Shown here: in pieces, positions 1 through 32,921 of the stretch | Layout: every line of letters starts with the position of its first letter | Numbering within the stretch: the first letter of the stretch is position 1 | NCBI GenBank assembly: GCA_000149265.1 | Contig: CH002614.1 | Location: forward strand, 326,017-390,016 | DNA length: 64,000 bases | From: Ciona savignyi | Taxonomy: Eukaryota; Chordata; Ascidiacea; Phlebobranchia; Cionidae | Reading direction: 5' to 3' | Position numbers and translations under genes: made by a program | The notes under the pieces: generated by a model | The model's input: the letters and a program-made list of their open reading frames with translations, nothing else | The model's database searches: none | What the model was told of the DNA's origin: nothing

Positions 1-71
1 TTATATTACTACAAAATTTGAAGTTGAAACCAGTGTATTCCCGGATTAAAACTGAATCAGCGGGAACATGT

Positions 72-175
72 CAATCATATACAATATAATAGCGGTGCAC
101 GAGCTTATCTGACTATTGCCGTGGTGATAACGCTCTTGCGTTTCCTGTAAATGGGAATAAAGCGTGGATATTTTA
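72..175 (+). repeat. Degenerate SINE 3' half
   Basis: The order of motifs (a catatacaa stretch, an atctgac..attg core, a gggaataaa tail) follows the 3' half of the fuller SINE copies at 4553-4795 (+) and 44703-44996 (-). Divergence is high, so the boundaries are approximate. Confidence 0.4.
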
Positions 176-361
176 TTATCTAGGAAACACAAGACTAATT
201 TTTAGTTTAATTCGTTAAATCATCCAAATAAGGAGAAATTTATTACGATATAAAAGCATTTATCATAACCTACATGAAAATAATAATACAAAAGAGCGGC
301 CGCGTGGTGGCAGACGTATTTCGCATTCACAGCTAACGAAAGACGCCATGTTTGTCTTTGT

Positions 362-450
362 GTACGGTCGTGTGGCTAACCGGTATATATACCGGATAAT
401 AAACCGAAAACGATCTTAATAACGGATCCATCATGGGCCCAAAACTTATC
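362..450 (+). repeat. SINE-like tRNA-related fragment
   Basis: This resembles the stretch at about 63053-63150: both have a cggtcgtgtRgcta block followed by ggatccatcatggg or gaaaccatcatggg. The first block resembles a pol III A-box. It is probably a decayed tRNA-derived SINE head. Confidence 0.35.
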
Positions 451-1258
451 TCCGTTAAAAAAAACATGTTAGTCCTTATGCATTTTAGAACTCATATATA
501 AAATTTCTAACGTGATAAACAAATTTAACGATTACGCAGAATGTTTTTATTCTAATACAAGCAACGTAAATTGACCAACACAACATTTAGAACTTCATTA
601 TATAAAAACGAACCAACGTTGTTAGATGAGTTTAGCGACGAAACACAATAAAACAACATAGGTAATAAATTGTTTGAACAGCATTTAAGACACTTGCAAT
701 ATTTTCTTTTTACGTTTCCTTGGTTATTCAACATTTGTTGTTGTAACCAAGTTATAGATTGTTGTTGTATTTTGTGTACGAATCTTGGATTGTAATGTAT
801 TACAGTGGTAATACAAGCATATATATTTACGCACGATAAGAACAATGTTTTTCACAAATGCATACACACCACTGTTACATAATAGAAGACCAAACCAGTT
901 CATATTCAACCGCTAAAAAAGAAAAAGGCAGATTACATATCTGTTGTAAAACACAAATTATTAAAATTTTTCTTTAGTTACGTTATAAACTATATATCCT
1001 CGTAATAGTCACAGATCCAAATACCGAAATAAAATACTAATAGCCAGTAGACTTGTTTGAAATGAGTTGCGGAGTAACCCAAATACGCCGATTTCGGATC
1101 TACAATACAAAGAGAAAACCGCTATACGTGCTCGTCTAATGTATGAAATGGCGTCTACGGTCGCGTTTTTTAAGTTGAAATAGACAGTTGTTGAAAAATA
1201 ACAGTTAATTTGATTTAGATGAATGTAAAATAATGCGTATGGGTTAAAATTAAGCTAA

Positions 1259-19676
<18,418 letters not shown>

Positions 19677-19700
19677 CGCCCCCTCTCTCCACATCGTTTG

Positions 19701-19706
19701 AATAAA
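19701..19706 (+). terminator. KDM5 polyadenylation signal AATAAA
   Basis: A canonical AATAAA lies 25 nt after the KDM5 stop codon, implying a very short 3' UTR. Confidence 0.75.
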
Positions 19707-19719
19707 CACAAAAAACTTC

Positions 19720-22700
19720 GAATATTTCTCTCTCAAAATGTGGTGAAGATAATTTTCTTTTTGTTTCCATCGCATTCTAATACGTTATGTCGATATCACA
19801 ACTCCCCGCCCTCAGGGCGTGACGAGTGCCAAACTTATGTTTTGGTGTGGAACTTCTTTCCTTTTCTTTCCCCAACCTTATTCCGCTCATTTATTGTAAT
19901 ACCTTTCATATTCGTTAATAAATACTACGTTCCAACTGGTGACATGTTATTATTATGTGTGTGAGGTTTGCTCTTGTTTGTTTTTATATTCCATGATCGG
20001 TTAAGAGCTTCGACTTGCGCTCAAACGGTTTAGAAACAAAACTAGCCGCTAAATTTTGTGTTATGGACTATAATACCCTAAAAATGCTACACAAACGCGA
20101 CGGCGGGCACAGGTTCTGAAGATTTGCCTTGTTATATCCCTTCTGCGTTTTACCGTTGACAAGGATAAGACTTGAATAGAAAATGTTTAGTTTGTGATTA
20201 AGTTCCACGTTGAAATAATGGTGGTCCTTTTAGAGGTTGTCGAACCGACAGAAAGACCTCTAGCCATTGCCGAATGTTAGTGGTAAGAATTTGGAACGAT
20301 AGGAATTAATTTTACTTCCTTCGTAAATCCCTACGTTTTTGGTTGGACGCATCTGCTGGATTGCAAACACGAGATTCGGTGAGAATATATAGCTATTCAC
20401 CACTTGATGGCGAATAGCGCCCATCGTTTGTAAAAAATCAGTTTTTAGAAACCGATCGTGTTCTCGAGTATCAAGCGCGAACATTCCATATACAGAATGG
20501 GTATTAGCCAAGTAAACCTGTGACAACGATTTTCCACACCAGGTAAATATATAACCATAGTAGCCAATAGGTAAACGTGAGCCAGTCTTGTACAGACAAC
20601 ATACAAAAAAGGACTTAGTGAAGGATCCAGTCCTGGATTGAAAACCAGTTTCTCGCCTAAACACTGCTGTTTGCTGCTTATACATACTATCTTGTTAAAA
20701 TCTTAAAACCTCACAAAAAGTTTCGTTGGTTCGCCCAATTCCCGCATTGTTTCGCTTATCAGCTACAACTTAAAACAACAAGCAAACTAGGCCGGCACTT
20801 ATCTAAACTAGCGAGTCCAGACTTGTCCTAGCAGAAATCCTGCACGTGTTACCATAATGCAGACAGAAAACCAAAGAAAAAAATCACCTACAAAATACCT
20901 ATAAACTCATCCGCAAACCACAAAAATCAATATAGTTGGAAATGTGTATTTTTTGTAAACGTAGTGCTAAGGTAACTGGTTAGTTTGGTTCACTCTGTAC
21001 ACCGTTAATCAGGGCTAAAACTGAGCTGATGTAAACCTTATTGCATCAGATTTTAAAAGGTATATATATACCTTTAAGTCATGGGGGATTTATTGACAAA
21101 AACCTATGTTTTTTTAGGTTCAAGTATTTCCCAATAAACTTTAAAGTATATATGTGCATACGTTTGGCTTTCATTTGAAGTAAATCGATTGTGTTTTCGC
21201 GAAATTATTGATTTTGATACTTATATTGGACGAATATTGGTAATTGCACAGTGTTGCAAATTATTAAGGTTTGCGAATTTTTAGCTTAAAATAATACGAA
21301 CGACTTTTAAACAAAGCTTAATTTGTAAGAACATTGTTGCCAAATATGTAAGTATTAACTACATCAAGCAATCCTGTAGTATTTAGAGGTACCTACACAT
21401 ATTTGTACATATAGCCGTTTATTTGCTTCTCTTAAATTCAAAAAAATATCCAAGGTGGCCTATCTAGCTGTATGGATCCTGCTTTCACAATCACCTTGTC
21501 TAATATGAATTAGAAATAAATATATTACAGCAATTTCATATTACGTAATGTTACTCAACATTCGGATCAATTCATTTCATTATCATGGCTTATTCCTTTT
21601 GTAGTTTAACTTCGCAAATCCACAATCAATAGTTATAAACCCACGATCATAGTTCAGAGTGATATCGTTGGGACCTGACTTAACGCAAGACGCAAACACA
21701 CCGAAACAACGTTGCACCACTAGTTGTTATCGTGATAGTATTATTTGCAGGTCAGCGGAGGTTAAATAGATGGAATTTCGTGCATTCGGCGGAAACGATT
21801 TTTCGCTTGGGTAGATAGCCGAAAACGCAAATCATTCTACCAAGATTGTGGTTTCTTTTTAAAATGAGTTAAATTGGCCATACTTAGCACAATAGTTTTT
21901 ATGTCAAGATATTAACTGTAACAGGAAAAGATAACAACAAGAACAGTCGTCAAAACCAGTCAATAAAAAGATATGTGTAAAAACACAAAAAAATATAGTT
22001 AATAGCATGCAGTAAAACTGGTTTTAAAAACTAATGTGCTGTGTAATTTTTTGTATCAGCATTGGTGTCACCGGTTCTCGTAAGATAAAATAAATATCTT
22101 TGGCAAGAATACCGCTTTAGGACGTGAACGCGGGTTTATTAAAATGACGTAACGTGAGTGTGTGTTCGCATTGGAATTGCGCGCGTTCGACTGTGCGTGT
22201 GTCAAGTGAACTGTGACGCGTAGAAGAACCTGAAAAACATGGGTTAGGGAGTTGCGACATAAGAATTGTTAGTGGGGTTGGTTCCATACACGTGGACAGC
22301 GAGAGCTCAAAGTTTTATCTCCGTTTAAATATTAAAAGCGAACTCTATTTCTTAAGTATTTTGAAAGTACAGTAAACTATTCAGCCTAAATAAGCTTTGG
22401 CCTATAGAAAAGCAAATGTTCTAGTCTGATTAAAAGAGAAAACTAGTTCTAATTAAGGTAATTTTAGCAAATATTGCGTGTCATATCTTAATTTGTGAAA
22501 ATTTAGACATATTTATTTTAGTTAGGTTAACCTATATTGTTAAATGTCCGAAATTATTTAGGTAAATGTCCACAATGTGATATTTATGATTATACCAAAC
22601 GAAGGATAGAAATTGAAATTGATCTTGTAGGTATGCCGCGCATTTGAAATATGTTTACGTTAATTTGGCCCTTGTCAAAAATATGATTAAATTGTCAAAT

Positions 22701-25700
22701 TAAAATCAATAAAATCAATATTCGTTCTTTAGGCAACAGGCGACAACTCCAGTTAACGTTTGACGAATAAAAAAAAGTACAATAGACCTAAATTAGGTGG
22801 GAACTACTTAACTAATTTATATAACTCATTTTTAATGCATGTTTGCTTGAGTTTTAATAGTACAAGGTAATTTAAATGTGATACCCATGTACATGTATGT
22901 CACTAACAGTGCGAGGAAATCAGTGAACTGGCCCAAATGACGGATATTCTAACCTGAGTTGACAGCAAGGCACAACAGGCATAGATTAACACGCGTATTT
23001 TTAAAATGTTTTTTTGCATGCCACGGTATTTAATTATGAATTGTGTATTTATTATTATTGCATTGTTGATAGACATGTAAGGTTTCAAGGAGTAGGCGCA
23101 ATTCATGTGTGTGGTGTCGACCAAATGCCTTCCGACTGCAGAGTTGACGAGTTATTAAGTGATATATGACAGGCTTGACAGCAAGTTAAGTTAGCACAAG
23201 CAAAGATTTATTTTTTGTCGTTTCAACATCAACGGATTGTTTGCGAGCCTCAAGGGGGTAATTATTTAAATTAGTTAAGTTAATAAACCGATATTAAATA
23301 TTAATCAGTACTTCCCAGCGAGGGTCATACGCTAGATAGCCGAGCGGCTAAACAAGACTGTCTGATAAATAATAGATTAGGAACATGAAAAAATGTCTAA
23401 AACCTTGTCCCACACCAACACTAGATTGACCTACAGATTGTTGTGGGCAAATTAAAAGTTTCTGCCTGCAGTTTTATGGTCAATATGTAGGTGAGGATAG
23501 TTGTTTTTATTCCCGGGATAAGTAAACGCAGGGGTCATAATAAAATCATTTGATTACCTCGACCCCACAGTTGGGCTACCGAATCATTTGTAGTTTATTA
23601 ATAACTTTAGAAATATTGCTACATTTTCTGGTTATCTTAATAAACAACTGGGTTTTAAGGGGCTTCTGCTAAGTGCTTCAGGACACAATCAAATACCTAG
23701 CGACTGTTTTTGACCGGTCACCATTCGGATGACTGTCCGAAGTGCTAATATGGTTTGTGACCATGCGGACAGTCGAAGTTTAAATATCTGTCGCACCAGT
23801 CAGTTTATGTGTACGTTTTAATTAAAGAATAACATTACTTGAATGGAATTGTGTAGTGATAATGTTTACGCAGTGCGTGGCTAGAGAGAGGTTGTCGTAC
23901 CACTCTATTTGATCTAGTAAATGCTTTAACCGAACTCCCTATTGTTCATCAGCCATTTAAACTGGCTCGCTTTACATCGCCGCCCCTGCTGCTTTGTAAA
24001 TCGATTCTTACTTTTACAGACACTCATAGTCGATTAACTGCGCACACGTTAATGGGTGAAGCGGTTTCGAAAAGCGATTGAATCCACCGAAAACAGTAGA
24101 TCAAGTAATCCAGTTACTAAGTTCGTATAACGCGCCCCATTGTTTATATGGATAAATAACTTCCACGGTCTGAACAGAACTAATACGGGTCTAACTGTTA
24201 ATCTGTCGGTACGTTTGATAAAATCTATACCATTTAAGCAGCAATGTCAAACTGAAGATGCTCGTGTTCATTGGACTATGATAATCATTTGGACCACCCG
24301 TGAATGTATAAGAAGTTCCGTAACTCGCCTTAAATTTGATTAGTTCAGACCAGTGAAATTTCATTGAAAAAATACCGCAACAAGCATTGAAAAAAAAGGT
24401 TGTTTTTAAACGCACTACTGACAATGTATTACTAGAAAAAGATGGATTTCCGTATTTAACAAAACCTGTTTAAGGCGTAGTACAAAATATTCGCCATATC
24501 CTATGAAATCCTAAATACCGATTCTTTGTACAAAAGTGGATGTGTTTGATCTATAAATATAGTTTTATGTAGAGACACTTATGCAGTAAAATATGATGAA
24601 TCATTTTTATTTCTCATTATCTCATTACTTCGAGTAAGATTATTGCAACTTTAAAATAAGAGTTTGTGTAGCAGTTTAAACAGTTTATCCTTGATATAAT
24701 AGGCTACAAACACGGTTTAAATAAACTGTGAACAATGACAATTATGACGGAGCACCTGGTCTATTGTTACCTCTATGTAACAATGGAATGTTGGAATGCG
24801 CAACTTGATTATGCGATTCCATTGTGAACTTATATTTCGCAACAATGGAAATTCTTTTCGTGGAAAGTTTCAGCCTCTTCAATCAAACGCGTGAGCTTAT
24901 CATAAGAAACCGGGCAATCGGCATTTCGAGTGGCATATATAGTTTTGTGGGTTAACGTTTTATCTTAATCTGTATCTACCCATGCCCCTCCCAGTGGTTT
25001 CCGATTGTTTCCCCTCCAACCCTTAAATCCGGTGGGTTGTCAACTATTTAACGTGATGTTGTTGTGTTTGGAATATATACAGTCTGGCAGTTGTAGTTGT
25101 ATGTTCTGTATGAGACAAAGTTAAGTACGTGACCGCACATTTTTAACAAGTTTGGACATTATCTGCTTATTTAAAGTAATTTTGAGAAATCAGGGCATTG
25201 TACTTCATTTTCACCGCACAATAGCTCCACTGACACAACAATAATAAAATTAATTCCAAATTCCAGAATTAACCCATTATCCAATCATTCTCGCACCATT
25301 GTCGCAGGTTCCAAAACTTAGCAGTGCTCATTGTGACGAAACAGCTGATTCAGTTCCGACACAGGGCACTGTATTTTGGCCAGCTATCCATCCTTTGTGG
25401 CGCTCAGCGTGAGAACTCTAGATCGGCTTTTCACGCCGTCGAAGTTTCAATTGTCGCATTCGAATCACGTGTAATTCCCACAGCGAAGTTATCCATTGAT
25501 GACAGATAAACCACGCTAACTCTTAATCATATTGAATTCGAGCCAACGATTCGGCCACACTAGTTAAAACAGCTCAAATGATGCTGCTTTTCATTACAGC
25601 CAATAGCTTGGATAACTTGGCCATCATGTCGGTAGTATCGTAGATTCCGTTAAGCACTGTCTTAAGTAATGGTTAGAAGTATTTGGTTAAGTGGATTCAT

Positions 25701-28700
25701 ATTTGTGCATGTTCTATGTGGAAAAGCATAGCGTTGTTAATTATTTTATACGCTAGCTTGTTTTTCCTAAATGCTATTCGTCAAATTGTTGTTGTTCACG
25801 AATATTCTGATAGTCATCGATTCAGTTTTGTGGTGCAATAAGCGGTTGTAAAATCCGAATAATTTTGTATTGGTTTTCACATTAGTTCTTTCCACGAAAA
25901 CTAAATTAGTTTGCCCAGCTAATTTATTGCAGGATATGTTTTTATAGCTTAAGAATAGTGCTTAGCAAGCACACAGTTGATTTGCGGGCTTGCTGATGTG
26001 GTAATACGCATTCCGGCGAAATAAATTTGCCCCGTGAAAAATAGTTTTCTGTTATTCGTGCAATTACAGAACTTTGATGGCGTGAAAATATTCGCATTAC
26101 ATTTTAATTAACTATATTTCTTGGCCTTTCATTTTCCCGCAAAAATCCTAAAAATCAATTTTAAATTTTAAATGTAGTTACATGGAAGTTAGGCATGTCA
26201 CGACTACGATTATGAAAACCCCTTGCGCACTTTTCACTTATATTGCACTGGACAATGTTATTTAAAATTGTATTATCTTTATTGCGTCATAATAACCTGC
26301 TGTTCCCGATTAAACCGGTCTAAGCCGAGTAAAATTACAATATTATTAATGGATGCTAAATATTATTGCCTAATTATTTTATTATGTTTTATAAGGAGAT
26401 GTTAATTCCACTATATTACTATAATCGTTGGGATTTAAATTTTTTGATTTGTAATAGGCTACACAATTTGATTGTTTAAACTTGTTCTCTGTATGACGTC
26501 ACGGTCAAACTAAACTGAGAGATGCTAGAAAAAAAGGCAAAAAACTATCCAAATGCCCGGGGGTTCGCACTATCGTCACTAAACAAGTAGTCGCATGTGT
26601 CACTGGTGGAAGTATTATAATCTTGTGATTAGAAACTTAGTGACCAGAAGCGTCGATATGCAGATACTTTCTGTTTATTATGATTTGTCAATACTGCTCA
26701 ATTAGTCAGCATTTTGGAGGTACAGCTAGTACAACTCCATATTCTGTTGTTTTTGTTTAAAATTTCACAACCAGTGCAGAAGTCGGCCAAGAAAAGAGTT
26801 ATCAAAGCGGTCATATAGAATTTAGTTTGTATCTTTGAATAGTAAATGGAATCGTTTTAGACTTTTAGAGTTAGACGAAAGCACTCTCTAGTTGTGCTAT
26901 GCTTAACAAACATTATTGTTTCCGTTTTGTAACATATGATGATAATATGAATAGGAATCACTATTTGTTATTTTGTCACGTTTGTAATGTCTTAGTTGCA
27001 AGAAAGGTTGCACATACGGTAAATGCAGCACGCTGTATAGTTTTAACTTATGGTATATGCCCTATTATACTGTATTTATTCGCGAAATAATCTGCTGTTT
27101 GCATTCTTGAATGCTGTAAGCCGTACCGATAAGCGGTTTTTAGATTTCGATTTCGTGTAAATTCCGTGTCAGTGGTCGTGTTTAATAGTTCACCGCCGCG
27201 GGGTAGCCATTTATTGCTTATTGTGAGGCTTTGTCTTTCAGGAGACGACCAGTCTAGCGGTTTCTCACTTACTATCGGTGAGTAATAAATTGCTGGATTC
27301 AGCAATTTAAGTCGTAAATTATATATTCACGCTGCAAGGCGTTTTCTCTAAAACGACGAAGTTTGCAACTCATCGTTTTTTACAGTTGTTCGTTGTAGTT
27401 TTTCTTTTATTACATTACACATATGCTGATTTTAGATAGATAATTAAGAAGTTTACAGTTTCTGAATTTTTGCTCTGTAGTATTTATTTAAAACGAAAAC
27501 ACAATCAATTTCAAACCACTTGATACACACGTCGACAGCATCCACATTACACAATGTTAGTTTTGTTCACCAAACTGTTGTTCTACAATACAGATTACAC
27601 GGTCAAGTACAACATGGCCCTGTAATCCGATCCGACTTTCGTTGCATGCTTTGTACATGACGTCAGTCGCATTCTTGTGACGTCATGTTGGCACCGAGGC
27701 GGAAATTTTAAAACCATGCGTAATCCGATCAATAATGTTCCAGACTTAATTTAAATTTAATCCCGAACATTTATATATATATATGTATGCAATTCGCTTT
27801 GTTATATTATAGTGCATGTCAGTGCTTTAATTGTCGATAATTAAATATACACGAACAAAATTTATAATTACTCGTCTGATCGTTTAACAATACTTTAGAT
27901 TCAGACACCGTGTACTGAAAGAATGTTTATCGAACGTTCCCGACTTCTACACATGTTCCACATTCTGCGTCTTTTAACACTTTGGTGCTAGTCCAATGTT
28001 TGCGACGTGCGTTAACTGTACCACCTGTTGTTGAACGACTTGTTTGTTTTAAGGCACTTGTTGCTTAGCTCGTATAAATCATTAGCTGATACAAGAATCC
28101 CTTGCACGTCATAGAGTCCATTTGCAACATAATACTGTAGTTTATATACCAAGAATTTCGAATTTCAGCAACTTAAGAGATACTTTGGCAATAAAGCCCT
28201 AAGGGAATTAATTTCCTGCGGTTGGTTTACCAATTTTGACGTTGTTAAAATAACCTGAAATAAATGTGACATTATGCGGAGAGTTCTTGTAGACACCACA
28301 AACTTTATAGACTTCAAGTTCTAAATCCTCGGATTCCTATGGTCGAGCAAGTGGAAACGTATTGGTTAATTATGCTGAATGTTTCGAATAGCTTTGCTCA
28401 CCACAGCGAACGTAGCTTAACTGTGTTAATTGGCAACTATGGAGTGGGTTTACAACCTTATTCAACCGCCTTTTAACAAGAGGGTAATTGTATCAGATAA
28501 GATGCTTGTGCTTATCTGTTTTAATCCGTTCTTCACGAAATTTGAATTGAAATAACATGGATAAACATATAAGTAATAGTTCAATTGTCTGAAATTGATT
28601 CATAAATGTTTAGATCCAATATAAATGTGAGCACAATTACGTTGTATTTTATCGAATGGGGTTAATCAGCCAATTAATAATTCAGTAGCCCAGTATGTCG

Positions 28701-31700
28701 TGCGAATTGCAACGTTCAATGTGATTAAATATCTCGCGCTTGCACGGAAGGCATTTTCAAAATTCATCTCGTTTGATTTCTTATATGCGCAATGTAATGC
28801 AGCAGCTGGTTTCCGTTATTCGAACGCTGTTCTATTTTGTTTTAACTATTTTAAGTACTGCGTTGTCCAGTCGGTGAAACAATTTAGTTGAAACATTCTT
28901 AAGTTCGAGTATGCTTCTGTTTTGACATTTGGTCACTTCGACGTCGATTGTTTGCTTTACGACTTCCCAATGTAGGTCGCATCTCTTCGTATGCGCCACG
29001 ATGCTCAAAACCGCGAGGATCTCGCTAAGACGTTCCGGAATGTAAAGTTGATTCTTCCGCTACGACGATCGCTTTCATTGGTCGTTAGATATTCGGGAAT
29101 CGACGGGGTGCTTTGTTCGTATTCACGACATCACAATAGATGGAACATCTTAACATTTGTCGAGTGGTATAAGGAACATCTTTACACTTTAAATCCCGTT
29201 TTAGCAAAGCGCTCAGAGTTGAATTTAAAACACTGCAGCAAGCAACGTTGGGTGCTTTTCATAAGCAAGATGTAAATGCATAACACGATCACCGACCGCC
29301 ATATCTTTTCCAAATATTTGACATGCGCGTATATCATCACACTTGAGATTAAACTGCTGCATGGCGTTTTATTGGAATACGATGATGAAACTGTCAAGGC
29401 AATATTCCCTAGTGTGCGATCGATATTTCATCAACCGCGTTTCCAGCCACAGGTCAACAAGATGTATTAAAGTAAAAATAGCGAGACTTGTTACAGCTTC
29501 AGACATAATATGAATCCTGTTTGGTAGAATTATCACAAATACATTCAAAAGTATATTAACCACCGTAATGATTTTGAACCAATGTAACACAATGACGGTA
29601 TTATTACTTTTGACATTTTCTTTATTTAGATCGTCTGTCATATTGTGATCAATGTGTTACATATTTCGGCTTGTATAAATTTGGCTTTTATTCCTAATGA
29701 TAAGCGTAAGTCGACGACTTCGAATCTTCTTACCGCATTTATTTACGTTTCCATATCTTATCTTGTCAGTACAAGTTGCTGTGCTTAAACTCACTCTTGT
29801 GTTCGTCTCACGTTTTGTGGAGGTTATCTGATCAGAATTTCATCTTGGACGCAATCTCCGAAAGCCTTTAAGCTATGACGTAATTGGTCTGGTTACATAT
29901 TAGCCAAGCTTTGTCGATGCGTGAATCATTGCTTTTCGGATCACTTAAGCCACTGCTTAAGAGTGGAAAGTTGTGAGTTAAGTTTTTGAATTTACCATTG
30001 GATTTGAGTGCAGGAAATCGTCTAATATAAATATTTTAGATGTTTCTAAAAGTTGTATAAGCGTGTATATTATGTGGTATTTAACATACTAGAAACCGCT
30101 GTAGTACAGTAAGTTAGTTTTGTATTACTATTAATATGAATAATTGTGTACGAAGGTATTGCACTTCGCGTTTAGTAAACTTTTCAAATTAAGATACGCA
30201 TCGGTATAAAGAGAATGAATGGGACCATTCATAAAAATATGAGCGGTGACCATTCGGTCACGTGTTTGTAACAAGTGAGTAGTTGCTTATCACTAACATC
30301 CTATCTGGGCAACGAAGCAAGCTCGGGAGAAATTACTCGTGTGTATTAACCTGGGAGAGTCATAATCCGTCGAATTTGGTATTTATAGTGAAGTCGCGTA
30401 TTTCGCAACATTCCGTTAAAGGTATTCACTCTCGCCTGAGGCACGTTGTTGGGAAAATGCGCCGCATTTAAACCAATTGTCAGCGTCACGCACATGCACC
30501 TGTGTTTCGAAGGTACGCCCATGTTAAACCTAACTACGTTTCGTAATTTCGTGTAAAATATGGAGAGAAACGCGTGTGATCAGGATATATAGAGTAAAAT
30601 GTGCTTAATCTGATGCTGGAACTTAATTTGTTGGTTCATTTTTAAATCAAATAATCTTCACGAATCCAATGACTTTGTATTAATTAAATCCATACCATGT
30701 CATATTGTCATGTGCCCTCAATAGGGTTTTATATCCCCTTCGTACGAGCTTGTGTGGTTAAATGACACTCGAGTTTTTCAAAAATGCTTGTTCGTCGATA
30801 CGAACCTAGATGAGTAGCAGAGTCAGTTAATTAGGGATGTTTTTTAATATCCTTTATTGTAAACGAAGCGTTCAAATTGAAGTAAACTATAGAAAGATGG
30901 TAGAAAATACTTAGAAAGTATAGCATTGGGTGTATTATGAAATTAATATTTAAAAATTTTTGACATCTATCAGTGCATAATGATGACAGAGAACGTGACA
31001 ACGCATTAGGCACCATGGCAAAATATAAATAATTATTAAGGTTTTTGTAAAAATACATGTTTTATAGTGTTGTGTTAAACCCAAAGTTATTCGCCTAACA
31101 AGGTGACTTCATAGTTATTATCGTTCCGCACGTCATTGGCACGATCCAATAGTGATTGATTTCACTCGTGTTTATACTTTTTCCGAATAATCCGCCTTCT
31201 TACCGGTCATTGGCAAGTCAACTGAGTATTAACTTACCTGCTGACTGTGTGGAGTTAGCTGTGTGCGGTCGCAAATCGCCTGTAAGAATTTTAACCGTCT
31301 TAAATTGTGGATTTGGATTTCGTGAACAACAATCTTAAAACGCAGATCTGGATATACCATCTGTCCACTAATCGCGAGTTTATCACGTATTGTTTGTCTC
31401 GATTGAGTACACTTGTACTTTTATTCAGAATAAAAATATCCTATTTAGAAGGCTGTTGCATGTAGTAATTGGTTGGTCAATATTATGTTTCAATACAATT
31501 ATCTTCCTTTACCTGTGAACAAATGGTTTATTTTTCCGTTAGAAAGCTGTTTTATAGTTCAGTTTATAAATCGGGACAAATATTTTGATCTGTTATGCAC
31601 TTTGAAGTGCTCATCACGTACTTATACACGCATCGGTGCAACACAGTTACTGCACTGAGCCTCATTTGAACTTTAAGTAGCGATGAACCTCTGTGTTGTA

Positions 31701-32921
31701 TGGTATCAGCTGCTACATGAGTCCACTTCGATCAAGTGCAACGTTGTTGGCATAGGGGCAGGTTTAAACCCCGCAGTTAAAACTGGTCTGCATATTAGCA
31801 AACATTTCGTCCTACAAGCCTTAAGTCGTAAATCTTTCTATTTGTTTCATTGTGTAAACGTAATCTGATGGTTATTATTTTTCGATTTAAATTAGGCAAT
31901 TGTAATCGTGAGAATACGATCATCCTTCAGACGTTATTTGTGTTTCGATTTAATTTAATCATACGCGTTTCAGTACAGGTCGGTACAGAGTAATTAGAAC
32001 CCGATGCCAATTAGTAATGTCCGTATGATCTTTCAGATCTTTAGTCCTAATTATCCCCGAAAGTGTGGCTATTGAAGCTTCAGCGACCAGAGGGGCGAAT
32101 TCAGCCGAGTGTAATCAGACTGGCACTTTAAGGCGAACACTTTAACACGAACCTTTATCGCTTTTTGTTTGCATTGTGCTCGTGGTGAAAAGTCATTATA
32201 AAGAACTCAGTGTGTTGCGCAGTTTACATAAGGTTCTCGGCCGTATGGTACACTTACGAGAGAACTATTGCTTTACAGTTGTACGAACAGTTTTAAGTTG
32301 CATACTAAAGCTCAGAATGTTAAATACTGACTTTAATGCTGTAACTGGTTTGGGACTGACAAGGTTGTGACCTGAGGCATAGTTCTTCTGTGAATGGAAT
32401 GCTGTAGCGTTATTACTAATGTTTGAACGAGAAAAGTTCAAAGGCTGGTCAGTTCACCCTAGGGAGGATATTAAGTGAAACCCCCAGGCGATTTCCTACT
32501 GGGTGAATGATATTTGAGAGCTAGTTAAGCCGCGAGGTCAAAACTCAGGGAAAGGGGAAGTTCTTAAACAGGAATATCCGGCACAATAGGCATGATTGCG
32601 ACACTATGTTAAAGGTACTTATTTCCAGCTGTATGTTCTAGTATTTCAAGGAACAATCATTTGAATTGTTTCCTGATCTTCTGACGTCATACGATATTAC
32701 ACTGATGCGCAATACATTGTGCTCCCTCAATTTGGCGCAATAAATGTAGAAGATAAAAACTTTTTGGACGTCATACCCGAATTAGTCTAATTAGCTCATA
32801 TTGGCCAGATTGTAAGTCTAAACTGTATAATAGAGTGTATACTTAACCGATTTCTTTTAACAGAGTTATATTGATAATGTACCACTGCTTTTGTTAAAAC
32901 ATCTAAGGATTAGTCATAATA
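19720..32921. other. Long gene-poor interval between KDM5 and TANC
   Basis: Scanning both strands I find no exon with recognisable protein similarity, no tRNA and no large repeat. The longest frame (minus, 20260-20685, 141 codons) has no recognisable composition. Possible contents are TANC 5' UTR exons, enhancers or non-coding RNA. A paired CRE inverted repeat lies at 27655-27688. Confidence 0.5.
27655..27688. promoter_or_regulatory. Inverted pair of CRE (TGACGTCA) sites
   Basis: ACATGACGTCA and TGACGTCATGT form a perfect 11-bp inverted repeat around a 12-bp spacer (27666-27677). Each arm contains the full palindromic CREB/ATF consensus. Function is inferred from the motif only. Confidence 0.45.

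Noticed and set aside
20260..20685. 141-codon minus-strand frame in the gene desert
   Set aside because: Composition is not domain-like, there is no recognisable motif, no splice context and no second exon; chance length is plausible in AT-rich DNA.
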